From positions 1 to 64,000 of the forward strand of contig NZ_MPDM01000002.1 of assembly GCF_001936115.1 (NCBI RefSeq): 64,000 bases of DNA, given 5' to 3'. The DNA is from Boudabousia marimammalium. Its GTDB lineage: Bacteria; Actinomycetota; Actinomycetes; Actinomycetales; Actinomycetaceae. The stretch's first letter is position 1. Each line of letters opens with the position of its first letter. The notes under the pieces were generated by a model. It made no database searches. It had not been told where the DNA came from and saw only the letters and a program-made list of their open reading frames with translations. Shown here one piece after another: positions 43,838 through 53,838 of the stretch. The position numbers were made by a program, and so were the translations under genes.

Positions 43838-46147
43838 ATGCCGCCTATGAAGACAGCAAACCACAACGCTGAAATGGCAAGTTTTGAGCAGCTAATTTCG
43901 GATGCCCCACTGAGCGCCCCCAGCCAGCTATTGAGCTCTGCACTGGGCGCAACCGTGGTTGACGGAGGGGTTTGTTTCGCGGTTTTTTCAGCACATGCCA
44001 CCGCAGTTGATGTCTGTATTTTTGACGAGGACGATCAAGAACGTCGCTTCCAACTCAACGGCCCTGATAAAGCCATTTGGAAAGGATTTATCCCCGGCAT
44101 TGGGGCAGGAACTAGATACGGATACCGTTTCTACGGCCCTTGGGATCCTGCCAACGGGCACGTCTTCAATCCTTATAAACTAACAATTGACCCGTACGCG
44201 AAAGCGCTCTCCGGCACGGTCGAACACCGACCAGAGATATACCCCCATGCCGTCACCGACGATCTAGTTCCCGCCGGTCACCCCCTCGTCCCCAGCAAAG
44301 CAGACTCGGCTGCTTTTACTGCGAAAAGTATCGTCGTAGCACCCGGATTTGAGCTTCATCCCGGTCCCCAAACCGCTTGGCGTGACACCGTTATCTACGA
44401 AACCCATGCGAAAGGTTTTACCAAACTCATGCCTGGTGTTCCCGCAGAACTTCAGGGCACTTACGCTGGTTTGGCCTCACCGACAGCAATCTCTTATCTG
44501 CAAAACCTCGGAATAACAGCCGTGGAGCTACTCCCGATTCACGCTATTCTAGATGAACCCTTCTTATCCCAAAGAGGACTCAGCAATTATTGGGGATATT
44601 CAACACTGAACTATTTCAGTCCCGAACCCAGCTATGCTTCGCAAGCCGCCCAAGAGGCGGGACCACAAGCGGTAATTGATGAGTTCCGCGGCATGGTTTC
44701 AATCCTGCATGAGGCCGGCATCGAAGTCATCCTTGATGTGGTCTATAACCACACCTGTGAGGGGTCCCCGCTAGGCTCTAGTCTTTCTTGGCGCGGCGCT
44801 GATAACGCCACCTACTATCTACACGATCCGTCTAGCCCTGCAGACTATATTGACGTCACTGGAACCGGTAATAGCTTAGACTTTACCAACCCAATAGTGG
44901 TACAGATGACGCTTGATTCGTTGCGCTACTGGGCTACTGAAATGGGAATTGATGGCTTCCGGTTCGACCTCGGAGTCACCCTAGGACGCGCGCACGGCGT
45001 CTTCAACCGGCAGCACCCCTTCTTAGTAGCTGCCGCCGCAGACCCTGCGCTAGCTGCAAAGAAGCTCATCATGGAGCCCTGGGATGTTGGATTTGATGGC
45101 TGGCACACCGGCGACTTTCCGGTTCCCTTTGCCTCATGGAATGACCGTTTCCGTGATTCGGTACGCGATTTCTGGGTCGCCAATGTCGGCACCGCCGCCC
45201 ATGGCAACCAAAACTTAGCTGGACAATCAAATCTAGCTACCCGCCTAGCTGGCTCCGCAGATACCTATTACCGTGACCCGAATGGGATTATTCGAGATCC
45301 CCTCGCCTCAGTCAATTTCGTGACTGCTCATGACGGCTTCACCATGGCAGACCTGGTTAGCTACGATCGCAAACATAATGAAGCTAATCGTGAGAATAAC
45401 CGAGACGGCAGCGATAACAACCGCTCTTGGAACCACGGTGCGGAAGGCCCTGTCATCACACGTTCCAAAGCTACAGAGCTTCATCCCGACAGCGGCATTT
45501 TTGCTGAAATCCTGCCCGCTCGAGAACGATCCATCCGAAATCTCTTTGCGACCCTAGTGTTGGCAGCTGGCGTTCCCATGATTACCGCCGGCGATGAATT
45601 CGGACGAACTCAGCGCGGAAACAATAATGCCTACTGCCAAGACAATGAGATTTCTTGGCTGGACTGGGACTGGGAAGACTGGCAGGGCAATCTCCATTCC
45701 ATGGTTAAGCACCTTCTCAAGCTACGCTCCCACTATCGGGTTATGAGACCTGAGCAGTTTGCTATCGGTAAGCCATGGATACCAGAACTTGATCATCCTG
45801 ACGTTGCTTGGTTTGACGCTTTAGCGCACCCAATGGAAGGAGCAGCGGATTGGAATAACCCAGCCAATCGCCTTCTCCAAATGCATCGGTGCTCCTGCTC
45901 CAATCCTCATCATGACATGTTGATGATTGTCAATGGCACCTTGAATGAAGCTACCGTGAAACTCGCCTTGCCTTCAGGCAAGCTGTACCGAATGGTCTGG
46001 GATTCCTCCTGGACCACCCCACAAGATGGCGGATTTGCCCCCGGCAGCATCGATCTTGACGACACTTACGTCACCTACGCCGGTAAAACACTACCGGTTG
46101 AACCCCTTTCAATTACTGTGCTGATTTCGGAAGGACCAGTGCAGTAG
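43838..46147 (+). CDS. glgX: glycogen debranching enzyme GlgX
   Basis: GH13 isoamylase-type enzyme that hydrolyses alpha-1,6 branches. It has an N-terminal CBM48-like domain (about 20-150) and a barrel with VILDVVYNHTCEGS, the nucleophile Asp in DGFRFDLGVTLGR, the acid Glu in KLIMEPWDVG and the third Asp in VTAHDGFTMADL. A C-terminal domain closes the 769 residues. It is the first gene of a plus-strand run with trpS, glgE and glgB, suggesting glycogen or alpha-glucan turnover. Confidence 0.93.
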   Translation: MPPMKTANHNAEMASFEQLISDAPLSAPSQLLSSALGATVVDGGVCFAVFSAHATAVDVCIFDEDDQERRFQLNGPDKAIWKGFIPGIGAGTRYGYRFYGPWDPANGHVFNPYKLTIDPYAKALSGTVEHRPEIYPHAVTDDLVPAGHPLVPSKADSAAFTAKSIVVAPGFELHPGPQTAWRDTVIYETHAKGFTKLMPGVPAELQGTYAGLASPTAISYLQNLGITAVELLPIHAILDEPFLSQRGLSNYWGYSTLNYFSPEPSYASQAAQEAGPQAVIDEFRGMVSILHEAGIEVILDVVYNHTCEGSPLGSSLSWRGADNATYYLHDPSSPADYIDVTGTGNSLDFTNPIVVQMTLDSLRYWATEMGIDGFRFDLGVTLGRAHGVFNRQHPFLVAAAADPALAAKKLIMEPWDVGFDGWHTGDFPVPFASWNDRFRDSVRDFWVANVGTAAHGNQNLAGQSNLATRLAGSADTYYRDPNGIIRDPLASVNFVTAHDGFTMADLVSYDRKHNEANRENNRDGSDNNRSWNHGAEGPVITRSKATELHPDSGIFAEILPARERSIRNLFATLVLAAGVPMITAGDEFGRTQRGNNNAYCQDNEISWLDWDWEDWQGNLHSMVKHLLKLRSHYRVMRPEQFAIGKPWIPELDHPDVAWFDALAHPMEGAADWNNPANRLLQMHRCSCSNPHHDMLMIVNGTLNEATVKLALPSGKLYRMVWDSSWTTPQDGGFAPGSIDLDDTYVTYAGKTLPVEPLSITVLISEGPVQ

Positions 46148-46189
46148 CTTTGATTCTCTTTTGTTAAGAAAGACCGTTAGGATAGTTCC

Positions 46190-47287
46190 ATGAGTAACCA
46201 CGACACTATTGCAGAAACTATGACTGACGCTTCTCTTGCCAGAAGCATGGAGCGTTCAGCTGAAATCGAAAAGTCGCTCCTTGAGAACCCTGAGAAGTTC
46301 CGGGTCCTCACCGGAGATAGGCCCACTGGACATCTCCACTTAGGACACTACCTAGGCACTTTGAAAAACCGTGTACGACTCCAAAACCAAGGCGTTGAAA
46401 CTTGGATAATCATCGCTGACTATCAGGTAATCACCGATCGTGACGGGGTTGGCCCCATCAAAGAGCGCGTACTCTCTCTCCTCACTGACTACTTGGCGTG
46501 TGGGATCGACCCGAAGAAATCTACTATCTTCGCACACTCCCAGATTCCGGCACTGAACCAGCTAATGCTCCCATTCCTTTCCCTAGTCACGGAAGCAGAG
46601 TTACACCGCAACCCCACAGTTAAAGCAGAGTTTGAGGCGACCGATGGGCGCGCGCTCTCTGGCCTGCTGCTTACGTACCCTGTACACCAAGCTGCTGATA
46701 TCTTGTTCTGCGATGCAAACCTGGTTCCGGTAGGTAAAGACCAGCTTCCTCACATCGAACAAACTCGCCTCATCGCCCAGCGTTTCGACAAACGATACGG
46801 GCGCGCCCAGAAAGATCAGCCGGTCTTCCGTCGCCCCGAAGGTTTACTCTCTAACATCATGACCCTGTTGGGCACTGACGGTGAGAAAATGAGTAAGTCT
46901 CGCGGCAACACCATTGAGTTGCGCATGAGCGCAGATGAGACCGCCAAGCGTTTAAAGAAGGCAGTCACTGATGGCGAGCGTCTAATTACTTTTGAACCCG
47001 AACGTCGCCCCCAGGTGGCTAATCTTTTGCAGATGGCTTCAGCTGCTACCGGTGAAGATCCCGTAGCCATCGCTGAGTCGATTGGTGATAAGGGCGCGGG
47101 CGCTTTGAAGATGCACGTAATTGACGCGGTCAACGGCATGCTGGAACCGATTCGGGCCCGTCGCGCAGAACTGGAAGACCAGCAGGATTACCTCTGGCAG
47201 GTCCTGCGTGAAGGAAATGGGCGAGCCAACGAGCAGGCTGAACGAAAGCTCAATGAAGTTCGGCAGGCCATGAATATGAACTACTAG
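46190..47287 (+). CDS. trpS: tryptophanyl-tRNA synthetase
   Basis: Class I synthetase with GDRPTGHLHLGHYLGTLKN (HIGH region, about 42-60) and KMSKSRGNTIEL (about 230-241). The 365 residues include a polar N-terminal lead of about 30. An AGGA is seven bases ahead of ATG 46190. Its position between glgX and glgE has no metabolic logic. A terminator follows, so trpS may be read with glgX. Confidence 0.95.
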   Translation: MSNHDTIAETMTDASLARSMERSAEIEKSLLENPEKFRVLTGDRPTGHLHLGHYLGTLKNRVRLQNQGVETWIIIADYQVITDRDGVGPIKERVLSLLTDYLACGIDPKKSTIFAHSQIPALNQLMLPFLSLVTEAELHRNPTVKAEFEATDGRALSGLLLTYPVHQAADILFCDANLVPVGKDQLPHIEQTRLIAQRFDKRYGRAQKDQPVFRRPEGLLSNIMTLLGTDGEKMSKSRGNTIELRMSADETAKRLKKAVTDGERLITFEPERRPQVANLLQMASAATGEDPVAIAESIGDKGAGALKMHVIDAVNGMLEPIRARRAELEDQQDYLWQVLREGNGRANEQAERKLNEVRQAMNMNY

Positions 47288-47314
47288 TCAAAAACAGTAG
47301 CTTACAGCCTTCTC

Positions 47315-47362
47315 AAATGGGCAGCTTAATCGAGCAGATTAGATTAACCCGCCCATTTTCTT
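47315..47362 (+). terminator. intrinsic terminator after trpS
   Basis: AAATGGGC (47315-47322) pairs with GCCCATTT (47351-47358), with an inner TTAATC/GATTAA pair, and is followed by TTCTT. The glgE-glgB pair therefore starts a separate transcript. Confidence 0.7.
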
Positions 47363-47428
47363 GATTACAATTCAAGCATGAAAGAGAGTCCCGTCACATT
47401 AGGATGGAATTCGTATTATCCTTAAGGG

Positions 47429-49609
47429 GTGAATAAAAAGAACGCATCTCGACGTCCCCGCCCACCTCGGCAGCTACGCGATTCAAGTGATCCGTCAGCT
47501 GTTTCAAGTCGTACTGCGAAGGAGACGCCGCAGCCGCCTAAACGTAGCAAGACAGCTACTCGGCCTGCCGCGCTCCCTCAGCCCAGCCCCATCACTAGAA
47601 TCCCGGTAACTGAGGTATTTCCGGTGATCGAAGATGGCACTTGGCCAGCCAAAGCTTGTGAGGGCGAGGCGTTTCCGGTGCGGGCTACTGTCTTCCGTGA
47701 AGGACATGACGCCTTCGGTGTAGAGGCGGTGCTGTGCGATATCGCTGGCACAGAAGTAATGCGCTCCCCCATGCGCGATATCGCCCCCGGCTTGAACCGC
47801 TACGAAGGGTGGCTTCGGGCAGCTCTCCCGGGCACATATACCTTCCACATTGAGTCTTGGGCCGACCCCTATGCGACTTGGGCACACGATGCCTCCATTA
47901 AGGTTAGTGCTGGTACCGACATAGAACTCATGTGCGAAGAAGGCGCACAACTGATGGAGCGAGCTGCCGAGGGCGCTGCAAAACCATATCCGCCCAGCAC
48001 AAAAGTTCAGGGACAACCCCCCAACCAAGAAGCACAGGAGCATCTACTCAATACAGCAGCCATTCTGCGTGACCGCCAGAAAACCCCTCAAGAGCGTATT
48101 TCAGCTGGGCTTAGCTCACTGACTAGGAAAATTTTCGGTAGCTCCCCGCTACGTGACTTGGCGGATACGACTCGAAAGTTCCCGCTCAATGTTGACCGCC
48201 GCAAAGCTCTCACCGGCTCTTGGTATGAGATTTTCCCGCGCTCTATTGGAGCAGAAATGAACCCTGATGGCACCTGGACTTCAGGTACCTTCCGCGAAAC
48301 TATTAAGGACCTCGATAGAATCTCTGAGATGGGATTCGATGTCCTTTACTTGACCCCGATTCATCCGATTGGAACGCAGTATAGAAAGGGTAAGAACAAT
48401 ACCCTGAATGCTGGCCCAAATGACCCGGGTAGCCCCTATGGGATCGGTGCTCCCGAAGGTGGGCACGACGCCTTGCATCCTGACCTAGGCACCTGGGAAG
48501 ACTTTGCTGCTTTAGTTGAAGCCGCGAAAGAGCATGGCCTTGAGATCGCTCTTGACCTAGCTCTCCAATGCTCTCCTGATCATCCGTGGGTGAAAGAGCA
48601 CCCGGAATGGTTCACCACGCGCGTTGACGGCACCATTGCCTACGCTGAGAATCCTCCGAAGAAGTATCAGGATATCTACCCACTCAACTTCGATAATGAT
48701 CCAGAAGGAATCTATCATGCGATTCGCGAGGTAGTCGAAAAGTGGGTCGAGCAAGGTGTCACCATCTTCCGAGTAGATAATCCGCATACCAAACCGCTGA
48801 TCTTTTGGCAGCGATTACTGCATGAGATGCGTCAAAGCCACCCGGAAGTGCTCTTCCTAGCTGAAGCTTTCACCAAACCGGCGATGATGCGCACCCTCGG
48901 CGCTATCGGTTTCCACCAGTCCTACACTTACTTCACATGGCGTACCAGCAAGACTGAGCTGCAAGACTACTTCTTGGAGCTGGCCCAGCAGACTGACCAT
49001 TTGATGCGCCCGGCTTTCTGGCCTACCACGCACGATATCCTAACCCCTCAGATGACCGACGGGGGACGCAACGCCTTCGCTATTCGAGCTGTCCTGGCCG
49101 CCACCGGTTCTCCGACCTGGGGTATCTATTCGGGTTATGAACTGGTTGAATCTGATCCTCGTCCCGGCTTTGAAGAGCAAAACAACAATGAAAAATATGA
49201 GTACCGTCCTCGTGATTGGTCTCAAGCAGAACAATACGGAATTGCGGAACTGCTGAAGAATCTGAACCTCGCCCGTTCCTCACATGAGGCGCTGCAACAG
49301 CTACGGGGTTTGACTATTTGCGACTCCTCCTCGGATGATGTCATTGCCTTTGTCAAGCATCTTCCCGGCCGTCACTCTGCTTCAGGCAAACCGGATGCAG
49401 TTATTGTGGTCGTGAATTTGGACCCGCATGAGGTACGTGAATCCATGGTTGGAGTTGATCCTGCTTTGCTCGGTGTGGAGCTAGCCTACGGCCAGTATCG
49501 GGTCCGTGACATGTTGGATGGGCAAACCTACACATGGTCCGATTACAATTACGTGAAACTTGATCCCAGCGAAAGAGTCGCGCACGTATTTGAGGTGATG
49601 CCGCTTTGA
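47429..49609 (+). CDS. glgE: alpha-1,4-glucan:maltose-1-phosphate maltosyltransferase GlgE
   Basis: GH13_3 enzyme that extends alpha-glucan from maltose-1-phosphate, an actinobacterial specialty. The first 55 residues are a polar, basic linker. The barrel shows DVLYLTPIHPIG, the nucleophile in VTIFRVDNPHTKP, the acid Glu in LFLAEAFTKPAM and FWPTTHDILTPQM, all GlgE hallmarks; 726 residues is full length. The GTG at 47429 directly follows AAGGG, and a -10-like TATTAT lies 12 bases upstream, so leaderless initiation is possible. It pairs with glgB as in mycobacteria, but treS/pep2 are not in the window. Confidence 0.95.
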   Translation: MNKKNASRRPRPPRQLRDSSDPSAVSSRTAKETPQPPKRSKTATRPAALPQPSPITRIPVTEVFPVIEDGTWPAKACEGEAFPVRATVFREGHDAFGVEAVLCDIAGTEVMRSPMRDIAPGLNRYEGWLRAALPGTYTFHIESWADPYATWAHDASIKVSAGTDIELMCEEGAQLMERAAEGAAKPYPPSTKVQGQPPNQEAQEHLLNTAAILRDRQKTPQERISAGLSSLTRKIFGSSPLRDLADTTRKFPLNVDRRKALTGSWYEIFPRSIGAEMNPDGTWTSGTFRETIKDLDRISEMGFDVLYLTPIHPIGTQYRKGKNNTLNAGPNDPGSPYGIGAPEGGHDALHPDLGTWEDFAALVEAAKEHGLEIALDLALQCSPDHPWVKEHPEWFTTRVDGTIAYAENPPKKYQDIYPLNFDNDPEGIYHAIREVVEKWVEQGVTIFRVDNPHTKPLIFWQRLLHEMRQSHPEVLFLAEAFTKPAMMRTLGAIGFHQSYTYFTWRTSKTELQDYFLELAQQTDHLMRPAFWPTTHDILTPQMTDGGRNAFAIRAVLAATGSPTWGIYSGYELVESDPRPGFEEQNNNEKYEYRPRDWSQAEQYGIAELLKNLNLARSSHEALQQLRGLTICDSSSDDVIAFVKHLPGRHSASGKPDAVIVVVNLDPHEVRESMVGVDPALLGVELAYGQYRVRDMLDGQTYTWSDYNYVKLDPSERVAHVFEVMPL

Positions 49610-49673
49610 GTTTGACAATGATGTCTACCCGATAAATCACCTAAACCTTTGACAGATTTGAAAGAGCAATAAC

Positions 49674-51842
49674 ATGAGTATCTCCGATATCCACCTCGAC
49701 GTTCTATCCGCCGTATCTAACGGACACTACTATGACCCGCACTCGATTCTCGGCGCTCATCCGCATGAGAATGGCTTGACGATTCGCACCCTCAGACCCT
49801 TGGCAGAGGCCGTACAGATTGTCACTGGGAAGGAAAAAATCGCAGCAACCCATGTTTTTAACGGCATCTGGGAGGCCGAGTTGCCCGAACATGAGGTGGT
49901 CGATTACCGCATCCAGGTAACCTACGCTGGCGAGACCAGCACGGTAGATGACCCTTACCGCTTCCTTCCTACTTTGGGAGAGATGGACCAGTACCTGATT
50001 AATGAGGGCCGCCACGAGGAGCTTTGGCGGGTGCTAGGTTCTCATGTTCGTTCCTTCACCGGCCCCATGGGAGTGGTCGAGGGCGTTTCCTTCGCGGTCT
50101 GGGCGCCGGCTGCGCAGGCAGTCAGGGTCGTCGGCGACTTCAACTACTGGGATGGTCGCGTCAACGCAATGCGCGAACTGGGATCCACCGGTGTTTGGGA
50201 GATCTTTATTCCTGGCGTTGGCGTGGGAGCTCGCTACAAGTACGAGATTCAAGCTCCGGATGGAAGCTGGCGTCAGAAGGCTGATCCGATGGCACGGGCT
50301 ACCGAGATTCCGCCGGCAACTACTTCAGTGGTGACAAAGAATCACCATGAGTGGATGGATGCGGAGTGGATGGATCAGCGTGCGCATCAGAACCCGCAGG
50401 CAGGACCAGTTTCTGTCTATGAGGTACATGCCGGTTCTTGGAAACAAGGACTGGGCTACCGTGGTCTAGCAGACGAGCTGGTCGAATACGTCACTGATAT
50501 GGGCTACACGCATGTTGAGTTCATGCCGGTCGCGGAGCATCCCTTCGGTGGCTCTTGGGGTTACCAGGTAACTTCCTACTATGCCCCGTCATCTCGTTAC
50601 GGCACTCCCGATGATTTCAGATATTTGGTTGATCGCCTGCACCAAGCTGGCATTGGAGTCATCCTCGACTGGGTTCCCGCACATTTCCCGAAAGATGAAT
50701 GGGCCTTGGCTCGTTTCGATGGTACGCCCCTCTACGAGGACCCAAATCCTCTCCGCGGCGAGCATCCTGACTGGGGAACCTACGTTTTCAACTTCGGACG
50801 CCGTGAAGTCAAGAACTTCTTGGTTGCGAATGCGCTGTACTGGTTAGAAGAGTTCCATATTGATGGTCTCCGCGTCGATGCTGTAGCCTCCATGCTTTAC
50901 TTGGATTACTCACGCGAAAATGGCCAGTGGGAACCCAATATGTTTGGCGGCCGGGAAAACCTGGAGGCAATCGAGTTCCTCCAAGAGACCAACGCAACTG
51001 CCTATCGCCGTAACCCCGGTATCATGATGATTGCTGAAGAATCCACCGCATGGCCTGGGGTAACAACCCCCACAGAATTTGGTGGACTAGGCTTCGGTAT
51101 GAAGTGGAATATGGGCTGGATGAACGACACATTACGCTACATCTCAGAAGATCCGGTAAACCGCAAGTGGCATCATGGGGAACTGACTTTCTCGTTGGTA
51201 TACGCATTCTCAGAGAATTTCGTTCTCCCTATCAGTCACGACGAAGTCGTTCACGGCAAGGGCTCTGTGGTCTCCAAGATGCCCGGAGACCAGTGGCAAA
51301 AGATTGCTGGCGCGCGACTGCTCTACGCCTACCAATGGTCACATCCGGGCAAACAGCTATTGTTTATGGGCCAAGAACTGGGTGGAGAAGGGGAATGGAA
51401 CCAGGACTGGTCTTTGGATTGGGGTCTGCTGGAAAGTCCCCTGCATCGCGGACTGCATGACTGTGTTCGTGAACTTAACCATCTCTATAGGACCATTCCA
51501 GCGTTCTGGCGTGACGGACACGAGGGCTTCGAGTGGATTGATGCCTCCGATTCGAATGCTAATCTGATTAGCTATATTCGCCGCGGTTACGACCCCGAGG
51601 ACGTAGTGGTTTGTATCGCTAACTTTGCTGGTAACCCACATGAGAATTACCGGGTCGGGCTTCCCTTCGGCGGGCAGTGGGATGAGATTTTGAACACTGA
51701 CAGCGTTGACTATGGCGGCTCTGGTGTGGGCAATATGGGCTTGGTTGAGGGCGAGGAAGTGCCGTGGAATGGCCGCCAGTATTCGGTCAGCCTGCGGATT
51801 CCTCCGCTAGGTGCCCTGTGGCTAGCCCCGCACCGTGATTAA
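49674..51842 (+). CDS. glgB: 1,4-alpha-glucan branching enzyme GlgB
   Basis: Adds alpha-1,6 branches to the chains made by GlgE. It has two N-terminal CBM48-type domains (to about 230) and a barrel with [20 protein letters not shown], the nucleophile Asp in [14 protein letters not shown], the acid in [13 protein letters not shown] and [13 protein letters not shown]. The 722 residues are full length, including the SLDWGLL catalytic loop. The gene lies 64 bases from glgE in the same direction and ends before a strong terminator. Confidence 0.96.
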   Translation: MSISDIHLDVLSAVSNGHYYDPHSILGAHPHENGLTIRTLRPLAEAVQIVTGKEKIAATHVFNGIWEAELPEHEVVDYRIQVTYAGETSTVDDPYRFLPTLGEMDQYLINEGRHEELWRVLGSHVRSFTGPMGVVEGVSFAVWAPAAQAVRVVGDFNYWDGRVNAMRELGSTGVWEIFIPGVGVGARYKYEIQAPDGSWRQKADPMARATEIPPATTSVVTKNHHEWMDAEWMDQRAHQNPQAGPVSVYEVHAGSWKQGLGYRGLADELVEYVTDMGYTHVEFMPVAEHPFGGSWGYQVTSYYAPSSRYGTPDDFRYLVDRLHQAGIGVILDWVPAHFPKDEWALARFDGTPLYEDPNPLRGEHPDWGTYVFNFGRREVKNFLVANALYWLEEFHIDGLRVDAVASMLYLDYSRENGQWEPNMFGGRENLEAIEFLQETNATAYRRNPGIMMIAEESTAWPGVTTPTEFGGLGFGMKWNMGWMNDTLRYISEDPVNRKWHHGELTFSLVYAFSENFVLPISHDEVVHGKGSVVSKMPGDQWQKIAGARLLYAYQWSHPGKQLLFMGQELGGEGEWNQDWSLDWGLLESPLHRGLHDCVRELNHLYRTIPAFWRDGHEGFEWIDASDSNANLISYIRRGYDPEDVVVCIANFAGNPHENYRVGLPFGGQWDEILNTDSVDYGGSGVGNMGLVEGEEVPWNGRQYSVSLRIPPLGALWLAPHRD

Positions 51843-51847
51843 CTAGT

Positions 51848-51886
51848 AATGCGGCAGGAGAAGTTCTCTCCTGCCGCATTATTTTT
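51848..51886. terminator. bidirectional terminator between glgB and the thioredoxin/TPR gene
   Basis: AATGCGGCAGGAGA (51848-51861) and TCTCCTGCCGCATT (51867-51880) form a 14-base-pair stem followed by ATTTTTC on the plus strand. It serves glgB and may also end the minus-strand gene. Confidence 0.9.
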
Positions 51887-51899
51887 CTTGTCAGACTGT

Positions 51900-52781
51900 T
51901 TAGAATAGTAGGCTTGCCAGTTTGGCGCGGGCTTTTTGAACCTGTTCATGTTTAGGGCCGAGCACCGTGAACTTCTCTAGTAGGCGTTCACGGGCTGCCT
52001 CTCTGTCCTCATCGCTTTCAGCAACAATATCTAAGAGCATGGTGAAGGATGCTTCCACCTCACCACGGGCAAACAGCAGATCAGCTTCATCAAGACTGCT
52101 TAGTTTCTCTGCATCTAGTTTCTGCAAGCGGGCTCGCATTTGTGCTTCAGCAAGGTTTTGTTGAGCGATTTTATCTGCGGGATACTGTGCCAAGACCTTC
52201 TTCCATGCTGCAGCTTCCTCTTCCGCGGCTCCACGCTCACGGGCCTCTAAAGCTGCCTGGTATTCTGCTGGAGCTTCGGGAGTTCCCGACTCATCTACTA
52301 CCGGAACGGGATCTAGAACACCGGTGATTCCGGCTTGCTTAGATACTTCTAGCAGCTGGGTGAGCACCTGATTAATTACGGTCCGGGTGACTATACCTTC
52401 GAACATGGGCAGGGGACGCCCATTTACAAGTGCGTAGACTGCGGGGGTGCGGGAAACCTGGAAAGCCTGTACCAGCTGCGTTTCCACCTGAGCATCAACG
52501 CGAGCAAGCAAAATCCTTCCCTGCTGCGCCTCCACAGCTTCCTGGAGCAACGGAGCTAGCTGGGCAGAGTCTTGATCTTCTGCGGAAAGGAATTCCACCA
52601 CGACCGGAACCTGAGTGGATAGCTCTGATAGCTGGGGCCATTCAGCGACTTTGGCATCTACCACCACACGGTACTCGGTACCTGGGGTAGCCGGCGAAGA
52701 AGTAGGGGGATTATTTCCGCCGGAGATTTTTGAAAGATCTATCGCCCCATAGGTTGACGGCATACTAGCTGATTGTGACAT
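51900..52781 (-). CDS. YbbN/CnoX-like thioredoxin-TPR protein without CxxC
   Basis: Fusion of a thioredoxin-like domain (about 38-140) and a TPR-rich C-terminus (about 170-293), the layout of the co-chaperone YbbN/CnoX. The usual active-site CxxC is replaced: VVEFLSAEDQDSAQL has no cysteine, so it is not a disulfide reductase. The cis-proline strand SRTPAVYALVNGRPLPMFEG is intact. I start at ATG 52781 (MSQSASMPSTYGAIDLS), like other actinobacterial members; a further ATG lies 12 bases upstream. It is the last gene of a three-gene minus-strand run. Confidence 0.82.
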   Translation of the reverse strand: MSQSASMPSTYGAIDLSKISGGNNPPTSSPATPGTEYRVVVDAKVAEWPQLSELSTQVPVVVEFLSAEDQDSAQLAPLLQEAVEAQQGRILLARVDAQVETQLVQAFQVSRTPAVYALVNGRPLPMFEGIVTRTVINQVLTQLLEVSKQAGITGVLDPVPVVDESGTPEAPAEYQAALEARERGAAEEEAAAWKKVLAQYPADKIAQQNLAEAQMRARLQKLDAEKLSSLDEADLLFARGEVEASFTMLLDIVAESDEDREAARERLLEKFTVLGPKHEQVQKARAKLASLLF

Positions 52782-52827
52782 ACTATTTCTCATTCTCTTT
52801 TCTCAAGGCAAATCTTCAAAATCTTCA

Positions 52828-53838
52828 TCATCCACCGGGATGTAAATCAGCCCAGCTTTGACTGCTGACTGAAAGTGGAGTGACATGTGCTCCGATTACG
52901 CGAATCTTCTCACCAGAGTCAGCCTTGGGGATAACCATGATTAGGGACACAGCACGCTTGGAAACGAGGCGACCAGTTACCTCCTTATTGTCTCCCATCA
53001 GCGCTTGAATCGGTCCAGTAAGTGTAATGCTAGACCCTTCTAGTTTCACCGTGCTGGTGATGTCATAGCTGATTCCACCAGCCATCAATGCGCCTTCATT
53101 TTCAAGTCCCAGTGTAGTAATCAATGGTTCTTCCGCGGTGGCGCTCATGCTCGCATCTGCAATTTCAGAGACTTTGGACTGCCATTCACTCATGTAACTA
53201 CGCAGGTGCTCCATAAAAGGATCTGACTCGAATAAGTCTTTGGCTTCATTATTGGGGTCGTTAATCAATTTGACATAGGCACCTAAGGCATCCCGTGGAG
53301 ATAACACCAGCCCGGTGGCGGTATCAGGAAGCAAGGGAGCACCTGATTCAAGACGGGCAGTACTGGGCCATTTCGCGCCCGGCAGCAAAGAAGCCCAATA
53401 ATTCAAATGGTAGTTTTCAGTGGCCTGTTCTTGCCGGAAAACGCTAACCACAGGGGCTTTCCCCTCAGTAATCTCAGAGACGTTGAAGAAGGCTCGGGGC
53501 CATGAGCTGCCCTGACTGGCGGTCGCCTGCGCGGTGCTTAGATCTATGGGAAGAAGCTCCTGATTATTCGCGGTCGCGATTGCTAGTTCAGCTGAGCGCA
53601 TCCGCAAACCTAGATTGGCGAAACGACTGTTCAGCGGTGCCGGGCTCTTTTCCTCTGCACTCATCCGCATTGTGGCTTCTGTGTGATCTAGTACGGAAAC
53701 TAGTCGGGTTTCGTTGATATTACCTTTTCGACTTTCATCAACCACAGGGGTTGGAATAGTAGCAGAACAAGCAGTCAACAATAGAGAGCCGGCAGCAAAC
53801 AGACTGATTACCACCCGGCGTAGCGCATAATTACGCAT
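52828..53838 (-). CDS. uncharacterised lipoprotein
   Basis: A 336-residue secreted protein with a lipobox: basic MRNYALRRV, hydrophobic stretch, then LLLTACSAT, with Cys at about 24 as the lipid-attached residue. The rest has no motif I recognise; it is rich in Ser/Ala/Glu and has predicted beta segments (VKLEGSSITLTGPIQAL). The start at ATG 53838 overlaps the stop of the next gene upstream as ATGCGTAA, so the two are translated together. It may act with the membrane protein that precedes it. Confidence 0.75.
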   Translation of the reverse strand: MRNYALRRVVISLFAAGSLLLTACSATIPTPVVDESRKGNINETRLVSVLDHTEATMRMSAEEKSPAPLNSRFANLGLRMRSAELAIATANNQELLPIDLSTAQATASQGSSWPRAFFNVSEITEGKAPVVSVFRQEQATENYHLNYWASLLPGAKWPSTARLESGAPLLPDTATGLVLSPRDALGAYVKLINDPNNEAKDLFESDPFMEHLRSYMSEWQSKVSEIADASMSATAEEPLITTLGLENEGALMAGGISYDITSTVKLEGSSITLTGPIQALMGDNKEVTGRLVSKRAVSLIMVIPKADSGEKIRVIGAHVTPLSVSSQSWADLHPGG

